A stretch of DNA of 7,140 nucleotides from Actinomycetota bacterium (lineage in GTDB: Bacteria > Actinomycetota > Thermoleophilia > Solirubrobacterales > 70-9). Below, one piece after another: positions 1-6,064 of the stretch. The notes below the pieces were generated by a model, which was given only the letters and a program-made list of their open reading frames with translations, did no database searches and had not been told where the DNA came from. The stretch is from assembly GCA_005884985.1 (NCBI GenBank), contig VAYK01000169.1, positions 1 to 7,140 on the forward strand, in the 5' to 3' direction. The position numbers and the translations under genes were made by a program. Within the stretch, counting starts at the first letter, position 1. Every line of letters begins with the position of its first letter.

Positions 1-1
1 G

Positions 2-654
2 ATCGTGCTCTGGCTTGCGGTGGGCAGCGTGCCAATGGCGATCGCCGGGGTCTGGCTGATCGAGGTCCTGCAGCGCAGCTACGGCGAGGACGAGGTCAAC
101 AGGTTGGTTCTGGGGATGGTGGCTTCGGCCCTGCTCGTGGTCGGGGTGGCGACGCTGATCCGGGCGCTGTTCCTGCGCGACGTGATACCCGAACGGTATG
201 CAATGCACCTCTACCGCCGTCACATCGTCGCCGCCGTGATCACCGGCGCGGTCACCGGCTTCGTGATCGGGCTGACACGCCACAGCGCGTCGTCGGCACC
301 GACGTGTTCCACGCCGCCATCCTGCTCTGGGCCGCCGGCCTCGCCCACTGGATCGGCGGCAACGTCGACCTCGGACTCGCTGCCAACATCCTGCTCGGCT
401 CGATCCCGGGCGTGCTGCTCGGCAGCCAGTGGGCCATCAAGGTGCCGACCCGCCTTCCGCGCAACGCTCTCGGGGTGGTGTTAATCGCCTCGTCGATCTC
501 GCTGATCACCAAATAGCACGTGCCGATGGGCATCCTGATCCCCTCGATGAGCGTTGCCGCGCTGGTGATCGCCGGGCTGTTCGCCTTCCAGATCGGCCTC
601 CACCGCCAGCGACAGCGCCGGGCGGCCGCCCAGGCCCCCGCAGCGGCAAGCTAG
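2..654 (+). pseudogene. Decayed TauE/SafE-family permease gene (5' end outside window)
   Basis: The frame is open from the window edge, so the 5' end is missing. Bases 2-277 encode membrane helices of a TauE/SafE-like (sulfite/anion exporter) protein, ending in GAVTGFVIGLT. The protein then jumps to another frame, where TPQRVVGTDVFHAAILLWAA and the C-terminal family pattern (GLAANILLGSIPGVLLGS, about 361-423) continue to a TAG at 514-516. From my knowledge of the family, a glycine-rich loop and part of a helix (roughly 20-25 residues) should lie between these two pieces and are absent, so a deletion that also shifts frame is likely. After the TAG the same frame stays open for 45 codons with nearly all G/C third positions. 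It encodes a further hydrophobic helix (about 532-600) and a basic, Ala-rich tail ending at TAG 652-654, which looks like the original C-terminus. Two lesions point to a pseudogene. If the 514 stop is natural, the gene ends at 516 and only the frameshift remains. Sequencing or assembly error is possible. Confidence 0.66.
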
Positions 655-693
655 CCAGCCTCGGCCCGCGGCGCGGTAGTCCACGACTCCGCT

Positions 694-716
694 GCAGCCG
701 GGGTGATTTAGGCTGC
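694..716 (+). promoter_or_regulatory. Candidate promoter/operator before the acyl-CoA dehydrogenase gene
   Basis: A TANNNT -10-like box (TAGGCT, 709-714) ends 7 nt before the ATG at 722. That is about where transcription would start on the A of the ATG, giving a leaderless mRNA. There is no convincing Shine-Dalgarno sequence before 722, which fits this, and no recognisable -35. The box overlaps the right arm of a perfect 6-bp inverted repeat, GCAGCC-N11-GGCTGC (694-699 and 711-716), which could be an operator site or chance. The 67-bp gap 655-721 shows nothing else. Confidence 0.35.
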
Positions 717-721
717 CTGAC

Positions 722-1993
722 ATGGACTTCGAGGTCACCCCACGGGTCGAGGAGCTGCGCGACCGGGTGCGCGCCTTCATGGCCGAGCACATCTACCCGG
801 TCGAGCTGGAGATGATGCGGGCGCTCGACGCCGAGGTTGGGCCGGGCACGCCGTATCCGGAGATCCTGGTCGAGATTCGCGCGAAGGCGCGCGAGGAGGG
901 GCTCTGGAACCTGTTCATGCCCGATGAGCGCTATGGGGCCGGCCTGGGGAACTGGGAGTACGGGGTGCTCTGCGAGGAGATGGGCCGTAGTCCGGCGGCG
1001 GCCCCGATGGCCTTCAACTGCTCGGCCCCCGACACCGGCAACATGGAGATCCTTGCCGAGCACGGCACGGATCAGCAGCGCGAGGAATGGCTCCAGCCGC
1101 TGCTGGACGGTGAGATCCGCAGCTGCTTCTCGATGACCGAGCCCGATGTCTCGGGTTCCGACCCGACCACGCTCCAGACCCGGGCCGAGCTCGACGGCGA
1201 TGAATGGGTGATCGACGGCCACAAGTGGTTCACCTCGGGCGCGGTGGGCGCGTCCGTGGCGATCGTCATGTGCGTCACCGATCCCGGCGCCCATCCCTAC
1301 GCGCGGGCGAGCATGATCCTCGTCCCCACCGGCAATCCCGGCTTCGACCTGGTCCGACCGGTGTCGGTGATGGGCCACGCGGGCGGCCCGGGACATTGCG
1401 AGCTCCGTTACGAGGGTTGCCGCGTGCCGGCCACGAGCCTGCTCGGCGAGCGAGGCGGTGGCTTCGTGATCGCCCAGGACCGCCTCGGCCCCGGGCGCAT
1501 CCACCACTGCATGCGCGCGATCGGGACCGCTGAGCGTGCGATCGAGCTGATGTGCCGCCGCGCCAACGAGCGCGAGACGTTCGGCGGCAAGCTCGCCGAC
1601 AAGCAGTTCGTCCAGGACTTCGTGGCGCGGTCGCGCATGGAGGTGGACCAGGCGCGGCTCCTGACCCTCAACGCCGCCTGGCAGATGGACACGAAGGGCA
1701 AGCGGGCGGCCCGCCAGGCGATCTCGATGATCAAGGTCGTGGCCGCGAACGTGGTCATGGACGTGCTCGACCGCGCGATCCAAGTGCACGGCGCGCTTGG
1801 GATGTCCGACGACACACCCCTCGCCTGGATGTGGCGCTTCAGCCGCATGCTGCGCGTCGCCGACGGCCCCGACGAGGTCCACAAGGTGGTCGTCGCCCGC
1901 CGCGAGCTGCATCGCTGGGCCAAGCGCGCCGAAGAGGAGTCGAGCGCCGACGGCACCGGGGCCCCGCCGACCCCCCAGCCGGCGAAGGCCTAG
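722..1993 (+). CDS. ACAD10/11-type acyl-CoA dehydrogenase
   Basis: A 423-residue soluble flavoprotein of normal acyl-CoA dehydrogenase length. The helical N-terminal domain spans about 1-130, the beta domain about 131-245 with the FAD/substrate signature CFSMTEPDVSGSDPT at 135-149, and the C-terminal helical domain about 246-400 with QVHGALGMSDDTPL (354-367) and RVADGPDEVHK (378-388). In medium-chain acyl-CoA dehydrogenase the catalytic Glu sits in a YEGT context near the C-terminus. Here the aligned residue appears to be Asp381 in ADGPDEVH, a pattern I associate with ACAD10/ACAD11 and their bacterial relatives rather than classic beta-oxidation enzymes. Those relatives act on 4-phosphoacyl-CoA made by a partner kinase, and such a kinase is encoded next door on the opposite strand. 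The tail after about 405 is Ala/Pro-rich and probably disordered. The ATG at 722 opens directly into the conserved N-terminus. The exact substrate is not readable; classic dehydrogenation of another acyl-CoA remains possible. Confidence 0.93.
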   Translation: MDFEVTPRVEELRDRVRAFMAEHIYPVELEMMRALDAEVGPGTPYPEILVEIRAKAREEGLWNLFMPDERYGAGLGNWEYGVLCEEMGRSPAAAPMAFNCSAPDTGNMEILAEHGTDQQREEWLQPLLDGEIRSCFSMTEPDVSGSDPTTLQTRAELDGDEWVIDGHKWFTSGAVGASVAIVMCVTDPGAHPYARASMILVPTGNPGFDLVRPVSVMGHAGGPGHCELRYEGCRVPATSLLGERGGGFVIAQDRLGPGRIHHCMRAIGTAERAIELMCRRANERETFGGKLADKQFVQDFVARSRMEVDQARLLTLNAAWQMDTKGKRAARQAISMIKVVAANVVMDVLDRAIQVHGALGMSDDTPLAWMWRFSRMLRVADGPDEVHKVVVARRELHRWAKRAEEESSADGTGAPPTPQPAKA

Positions 1994-2032
1994 CCCGGTT
2001 CGCCGCCGCGTGCCGATGCGGTGTACGGCTGC

Positions 2033-3061
2033 TCAGCCGAGGCGGCGCTCGGCCTGGTCGGCAGCGTTGGCGAGCTGTTCGACGATCTTCGCGAAACGCT
2101 CGATGCCCTCGTCCGCCTTGCCGTACTGGCCGGCAGCGTACCGAGCGTAGACCCCTTGGAGGATGATCGCGAGCTTCCACCAGCCGAGCGCAACGTAGAA
2201 GTCGATCTCCGAGAGATCGCGTCCGGAATGTTGGGCGTATCGCTCGCTGATCTCCTCGCGCGAGGGAAAGCCAGGCGCGGTGGTGGGAGCCTCGAACAGC
2301 GGCATCAGCTCGTCGCCGGCCTCGGACCAGTAGACGATCAGCATGCCGACGTCGGCGAGCGGATCGCCGAGCGTGCAGAGCTCCCAGTCGACGACGGCGG
2401 CGACCTCGCCGGCGTCGCTGAGGATCATGTTGTCGAGTCGGTAGTCCCCGTGCACGATCGTCGCCGCCCCCTGGTCGGGAATGCGCTTGGAGAGGCGCCG
2501 GTGGACGTCGTCGATCAGTGGCAGGTCATGCGTCTTCGACTTCTCCCACTGCCCGTGCCAGCGGCGCAGCTGCCTGGCGACGTAGTCCTGCTTGCGGCCC
2601 AGGTCGCCGAGCCCCACCCGATCGGGGTCGATCGCGTGGATCGCGACCAGCGTGTCGACTACGCGCTCGCCGATCGGGCGTCGCTGGGCCTCGTCGACGC
2701 TCTGCTCGGCTTCCGCGCGCGAGCGCAGGATCGGGCCCTCGACGAAGTCCATGACGAAGAACGGCGCGCCGTTCACGGACTCGTCCTCGCACAGGCCGAC
2801 GATCGGCGGCACGGGAACGTCGGTCTCCTGAAGCGCGGAGATGATCCTGTGCTCTCGCACCATGTCGTGGGCCGAGGCGAGGCGCTTACCGAGGGGCGGG
2901 CGCCGCAACGCCCATCGCTTGCCGGCGGCGTCGGCGACCGCGTAGGTGAGGTTCGAGCGGCCGCCGGAGATGCGCTCGAAGGCGAGCGGCGGGCAGGCCC
3001 CCGGGACGTGCTCGGAGAACCAGGCTTCGAGGTTCGGCTGGTCGATAGCCTCGTCGGCCAT
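2033..3061 (-). CDS. Phosphotransferase family protein, ACAD10/11 kinase-domain type (APH fold)
   Basis: A 342-residue cytosolic kinase of the aminoglycoside-phosphotransferase superfamily. Visible motifs are the nucleotide loop ISGGRSNLTY (31-40), ALRRPP (51-56) at the usual beta-3 lysine position, REH (69-71), the catalytic loop VHGDYRLDNMIL (203-214; Asp206 presumed catalytic, Asn211 a metal ligand) and the DFG-equivalent VVDWELCTLGDPLADVG (223-239; Asp225 binds metal). The WWKLAIILQGVYARY stretch (294-308) is typical of the family fused to acyl-CoA dehydrogenase in ACAD10/11. LvaA of Pseudomonas, a 4-hydroxyacyl-CoA kinase, is a related enzyme. I infer phosphorylation of a hydroxyacyl-CoA for the neighbouring dehydrogenase; antibiotic resistance is unlikely. 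The frame is open upstream to 3433, but homology begins near the ATG at 3059-3061 (MADEAIDQPNLEAWF), which has AGGA 9 nt upstream. The 3' end converges on the dehydrogenase gene across 39 bp. Confidence 0.9.
   Translation of the reverse strand: MADEAIDQPNLEAWFSEHVPGACPPLAFERISGGRSNLTYAVADAAGKRWALRRPPLGKRLASAHDMVREHRIISALQETDVPVPPIVGLCEDESVNGAPFFVMDFVEGPILRSRAEAEQSVDEAQRRPIGERVVDTLVAIHAIDPDRVGLGDLGRKQDYVARQLRRWHGQWEKSKTHDLPLIDDVHRRLSKRIPDQGAATIVHGDYRLDNMILSDAGEVAAVVDWELCTLGDPLADVGMLIVYWSEAGDELMPLFEAPTTAPGFPSREEISERYAQHSGRDLSEIDFYVALGWWKLAIILQGVYARYAAGQYGKADEGIERFAKIVEQLANAADQAERRLG
3046..3051 (+). promoter_or_regulatory. TANNNT -10-like box before the HAD gene
   Basis: TAGCCT lies 8 nt before the ATG at 3060, inside the first codons of the opposite-strand kinase gene. 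No Shine-Dalgarno sequence precedes that ATG, so a leaderless transcript is plausible. No -35 element is apparent. Confidence 0.3.
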
Positions 3062-3704
3062 GGCCGCCAATCCTATGCGGGGCGACCGCGAGCGCAGTGG
3101 GCTATTGGTTGACTTCGGCGGCGTCCTCACCACCTCGGTGTGGGGCAGCTTCGCGGACTTCTGCCGGGAGAAGGGTCTCGCGGAGGACGCGGTGCTGCGC
3201 ATGTTTCGCGAGGATCCCGCGGCGCTTGCCGACCTCCGGCAGCTCGAGACCGGGCGAATCGAGGAGGAGGAGTTCGAGCGCCGCTTCGCGGAGCGCCTCG
3301 GCCTGGAGGATGCCGCCGACCTGATCGACAGCATGTTTCGCGGCATGAAGCCATGCGAGCCGATGGTCGCGGCGGTGCGCGCGGCGCGCGCCAGCGGCGT
3401 CCACACCGGGTTGGTCTCGAACTCTTGGAGCACCTCGCACTACGACCGCGCCATGCTGGCGGAGCTGTTCGACGCTGCCGTGATCTCGGCCGAAGTGGGA
3501 CTGCACAAGCCGCAGCCCGAGATCTACCTGCTGGCGTCGCAGCGCCTCGGCGTCGAGCCCGAGGGATGCGTGTTCGTCGACGACCTGCGCGAGAACTGCG
3601 CCGGGGCCGAGGGCGTGGGCATGACGGCGATCCTCCACCGCCACGTGGCCGCCACGGTGGGGCAGCTCGAGCAGCTGCTGGGCTTCACGGTGCCCGCCGG
3701 CTAG
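3060..3704 (+). CDS. HAD-IA family hydrolase, ACAD10 N-terminal-domain-like
   Basis: A 214-residue haloacid-dehalogenase-superfamily protein. Motif I is LLVDFGGVLTT with nucleophile Asp18; position +2 is Gly20 instead of the common general-acid Asp. Motif II is LVSNSW (Ser120), motif III is GLHKPQPEIY (Lys150) and motif IV is CVFVDDLREN (Asp174/Asp175). The helical cap lies at about 25-100. HAD-IA members with a D-x-G-G-V motif include the N-terminal domain of ACAD10 and glucose-1-phosphatase-type enzymes, so the Gly need not abolish phosphatase activity. I infer a phosphatase; removing phosphate from an acyl-CoA pathway intermediate is only a hypothesis from the neighbours. The start is ambiguous. 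The ATG at 3060 is preceded by a -10-like box, while the ATG at 3075 (MRGDRERSGLL) gives 209 residues. An upstream ATG at 2946 would overlap the kinase gene and adds no recognisable family sequence. The stop codon is one base from that of the convergent EamA gene. Confidence 0.85.
   Translation: MAANPMRGDRERSGLLVDFGGVLTTSVWGSFADFCREKGLAEDAVLRMFREDPAALADLRQLETGRIEEEEFERRFAERLGLEDAADLIDSMFRGMKPCEPMVAAVRAARASGVHTGLVSNSWSTSHYDRAMLAELFDAAVISAEVGLHKPQPEIYLLASQRLGVEPEGCVFVDDLRENCAGAEGVGMTAILHRHVAATVGQLEQLLGFTVPAG
3070..3075 (-). promoter_or_regulatory. TAGGAT box before the kinase gene (-10 or RBS)
   Basis: On the minus strand TAGGAT stands 8 nt before the kinase ATG (3061). It matches a TANNNT -10 for a leaderless message. 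Its AGGA core could instead be a ribosome binding site at 9-nt spacing, in which case the promoter lies further inside the HAD gene. The sequence alone does not decide between them. Confidence 0.35.
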
Positions 3705-3705
3705 G

Positions 3706-4545
3706 CTAGGAGCCAGCCGCGATCATCGCCACGCCGGCGAGGGCGACAAAGACGCCCGCCCGCCGGGGAGGGGCCAGACGCTCGCCGAGGACGAAGCGCG
3801 CGAGCAGGACCGTGACCGCCGAGTACAGGGAGCCGGCGACCGCGACCAGCGAGAGCAGGCCGTGATTGGTGGCGACGGCGAACAGGGAATTGGCGAGGAC
3901 GTCGAAGCAGCCGATCGCCAAGAGAGCGGGCAGCAGCGAGCGCTCGATCCGCATCGAGGGCCTCGCGAAGGCGGCGGCGATCAGGAGGGTCGCGACGCCG
4001 CCGGCGCGTGCAGCCACGATCGTCCAGGCGGGCTCGGGGCCGGATGCGGCGTCCAGGCCGAGGAAGAAGGTCCCGAAGCCGAGCGCCGCCAGCGCCGCGA
4101 GCCCGACGGACGTGCGTCCCGCGGCGCGCCACTCGGGGTCGGGCTCCCGGGCGACCAAAACCACCCCGGTGATTCCCACGACAGCGCCTGCGGCCTGGAT
4201 CGCGGCTGGGCGGTCCCCCTGGATGAGACCGGCGGCAACCGGCACAGGCACGCCCAGCGCGCCGACCGTCGCCACGACGCTGACCGAGCCGAGCGCCATC
4301 GCCCGGTAGAAGGCGCCCAGGGCGAGCACCACCGCAGCGCCCGCGCCCACCGCGATCGCCATGTCCCTGGCGCTGAGCGGGTCCCCGCCGGCAACCAGCG
4401 CGAACACCAACGCCAGGACGAGTCCCACAGGCTGGCTGACGAGCAGCACGGTGAGGGCGGAGATCCGCCGGCTCTGCAGGCCACCGAGGAAGTCGGAGAC
4501 GCCCCAGGCGGCGCTCGACGCGAGACCCAGCGCTATGCCGAGCAT
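3706..4545 (-). CDS. EamA-family (drug/metabolite superfamily) transporter
   Basis: A 279-residue inner-membrane protein with about ten hydrophobic helices in two EamA repeats (about 1-132 and 146-277). Repeat 1 carries SSAAWGVSDFLGG near the N-terminus and AFYRAMALGSVSVVATVGAL (78-97). Repeat 2 carries GSLYSAVTVLLARFVLGERL (238-257) followed by an Arg-rich turn and a last helix, the usual DMT ending. EamA proteins export or flip small metabolites, amino acids or, in Arn-type systems, lipid-linked sugars; the substrate here is unknown. The ATG at 4543-4545 is chosen because the first helix begins immediately after it; the 25 upstream in-frame codons are Arg-rich and overlap the preceding gene. 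The start lies inside the 3' end of the upstream membrane-protein gene (13-bp overlap in another frame), so co-transcription and translational coupling are likely. There is only a weak AGG just before the ATG. Confidence 0.88.
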   Translation of the reverse strand: MLGIALGLASSAAWGVSDFLGGLQSRRISALTVLLVSQPVGLVLALVFALVAGGDPLSARDMAIAVGAGAAVVLALGAFYRAMALGSVSVVATVGALGVPVPVAAGLIQGDRPAAIQAAGAVVGITGVVLVAREPDPEWRAAGRTSVGLAALAALGFGTFFLGLDAASGPEPAWTIVAARAGGVATLLIAAAFARPSMRIERSLLPALLAIGCFDVLANSLFAVATNHGLLSLVAVAGSLYSAVTVLLARFVLGERLAPPRRAGVFVALAGVAMIAAGS

Positions 4546-6050
4546 CGCCTGTCGCGGTCGAACAGCCCTCCGACGCTGAAGCGGGCGGCGACGCTCACCA
4601 TCCCCGGGCGCTCCACGCACGCGTTACCGGCGGTCACCGTCCAGTAGCGCGTGTAGTGGATTCGGACCACAAACGGTCCCGAATCGCGGGTCGACAGCGT
4701 GAAGCTCGCCGGGCCAAGCGCAGTGAGGCGGTCGCGGCGCCCGCCCGGACCGGGGAAGTCGCCGGCGCGCGAGACCAGGCCGGTGGAGCGCTTGACGCGG
4801 TACAGCCGCCAGTGCTGATCGCTCCACACTGGGCGCAGGTATGGCAGGCCGCCGCGAATCAGAGCCTCCTCGTCGATGGACAGGTAGTCGGGCTCTGCGT
4901 CCGCGACCGCCACGTAGGAAACCCCGCGCTGATCCAGCCAAGACCTATATGCGGCCGCAGTCAGGTTCCCGTTCGTGAACAGGTCGATGTCGCCGTATTC
5001 GAGCTGGCGCAGCCAGCCGCGGGCGAGCGGGAAGCGCGGAGCAACATAGGCCGCCTCCCAGCGGTTGCGGGTGGGCGGGATCTCGACCCGCACAGGCCGG
5101 CCACCCGTGCGGAGCTCGAGCTGGGCGAGCAGCGGCTGGTAGTAGGAGAAGTGCACCGACGGATCTCCGGTCGCTGCGGACAGGTCTCGAACCGGCGCCA
5201 CCCACTGCCAGTACAGCAGCGGCAGGGCGAGGACCGCGAGCGCCACCGGCCGCCGACCCGCCAGCCCCAATGCCAGCACCGGGCCCGCGGCCAGCGCCCC
5301 GAGGCGGGCCAGGTTCCCTCCCACCGGGTTCGCGACCACGAAGGCGACGATCGAGACGAGCGCATAGACCGCGACGCCCCAGCGCAGCGCCCGCTCCTCG
5401 GGCGGCACGAGCAGCAGAGCCACCAGGGCGAACAGCGGCACCGGAATGAAGGCGGTAAACGTGAACGGCTCGTCCCCCCCGGCGGGAAAGGCAAGCGACA
5501 GTGCCGCGATCGAAGCTGCCGCCCCGACGGCGACGGCGGCACCTCCGCGCCGATTCCCCGCCCCGAACACGGCGACGCCGGCGAGTGCTGCGAATAGTCC
5601 GGCAACCGGGCTGGCGAAGCCGGTCAGCAGGGCGAGCGCGCCGGCGAGCAGCGCCCGCCCTCTCTGCAGGGCGAGCAACGCTCCGAGGCCGATCGCGAGC
5701 CCCAGCGCGAAGGTGATCCGGCCCGACATCAGCTCGGTCGCCGTGCCCGCCCCGAACCACAGGATCGCGAGGAGGGAGCGGTCGCCATGGCGGTAGCGGG
5801 CGAGGAGTCCGAACAATCCCGCGGCCGTCACGACGGCCAGGGCGCCGACCAACCGCGGCCCGAGCGCCGCCCCGAGCGGCGGGAACAGCACGCTGTAGCC
5901 GGGCAGGTAGTGACCGCTGTACCAGTTGTTGTTCCAGAGCAGGAAGCCATGCGAGGCGAACAGGTCCGAGCGGAAGGTCTGGGCCGCGAGGTCGGCGCTC
6001 GCCGGCCGCAGGATCAGGTAGGCGATCGCGAAGAGGCCGGCCAGAAGCAT
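4533..6050 (-). CDS. Polytopic membrane protein with large extracytoplasmic C-terminal domain, possibly GT-C-like
   Basis: 505 residues. A first helix (2-17) leads to a long, aromatic- and acid-containing loop (DLAAQTFRSDLF at 20-31, then WNNNWYSGHYLPGYS at 39-53). About eight to ten more helices follow to about 284, including the loop sequence NPVGGNLARLG (241-251). A soluble domain of about 220 residues (285-505) follows, with PLARGWLRQL (341-350), YRSWLDQRGVSYVAV (368-382) and WRLYRV (414-419). The acidic first external loop, the many helices and the large exported tail resemble GT-C-fold polyprenyl-phosphate-sugar glycosyltransferases or PTPS-related membrane proteins, but I cannot name a family with certainty or see a diagnostic catalytic motif. 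The ATG at 6048-6050 is the first possible in-frame start, because a TAA stands five codons upstream. There is no Shine-Dalgarno; minus-strand TAAGCT (6060-6065) lies 9 nt upstream. The gene overlaps the downstream EamA gene by 13 bp, so the two probably form an operon. Confidence 0.8.
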   Translation of the reverse strand: MLLAGLFAIAYLILRPASADLAAQTFRSDLFASHGFLLWNNNWYSGHYLPGYSVLFPPLGAALGPRLVGALAVVTAAGLFGLLARYRHGDRSLLAILWFGAGTATELMSGRITFALGLAIGLGALLALQRGRALLAGALALLTGFASPVAGLFAALAGVAVFGAGNRRGGAAVAVGAAASIAALSLAFPAGGDEPFTFTAFIPVPLFALVALLLVPPEERALRWGVAVYALVSIVAFVVANPVGGNLARLGALAAGPVLALGLAGRRPVALAVLALPLLYWQWVAPVRDLSAATGDPSVHFSYYQPLLAQLELRTGGRPVRVEIPPTRNRWEAAYVAPRFPLARGWLRQLEYGDIDLFTNGNLTAAAYRSWLDQRGVSYVAVADAEPDYLSIDEEALIRGGLPYLRPVWSDQHWRLYRVKRSTGLVSRAGDFPGPGGRRDRLTALGPASFTLSTRDSGPFVVRIHYTRYWTVTAGNACVERPGMVSVAARFSVGGLFDRDRRCSA

Positions 6051-6052
6051 GC

Positions 6053-6057
6053 GAGGG
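6053..6057 (+). promoter_or_regulatory. Ribosome binding site GAGGG
   Basis: GAGGG lies 7 nt before the ATG at 6065 and supports that start. It occupies the middle of the only 14 bp separating the two divergent membrane-protein genes, so the promoter for the plus-strand gene must lie within the opposite gene. Confidence 0.5.
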
Positions 6058-6064
6058 CTAGCTT

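Noticed and set aside
514..516. Programmed readthrough or recoding of TAG in the TauE/SafE gene
   Set aside because: TAG is the main stop codon in the rest of the window and the same gene carries a second lesion upstream, so decay explains it better.
506..1912. A 468-codon open frame on the minus strand opposite the acyl-CoA dehydrogenase gene
   Set aside because: Its protein is His/Arg/Ala-rich with no family motif. It is the usual antisense shadow of a GC-rich gene with rare stop codons.
2004..2053. Two short hairpins at the convergent dehydrogenase/kinase junction (2004-2023 with a G-T pair; GCCGAG/CTCGGC at 2036-2053)
   Set aside because: The stems are only 6 bp and no T-run follows on either strand; hairpins of this size are common in 70% GC DNA, so I do not call a terminator.
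2946..3059. Extension of the HAD protein to an upstream ATG at 2946
   Set aside because: The extra residues lie wholly antisense to the kinase's conserved N-terminal domain and show no HAD family sequence.
2021..3112. A 363-codon open frame on the plus strand opposite the kinase gene
   Set aside because: The kinase on the minus strand carries clear HGD and DWE motifs; this frame has low-complexity Val/Arg/Asp-rich sequence and no motif.
4656..5597. A 313-codon open frame on the plus strand opposite the polytopic membrane-protein gene
   Set aside because: Its protein is hydrophilic, Arg/Gln-rich and motif-free; the minus strand encodes a coherent membrane protein overlapping the EamA gene.
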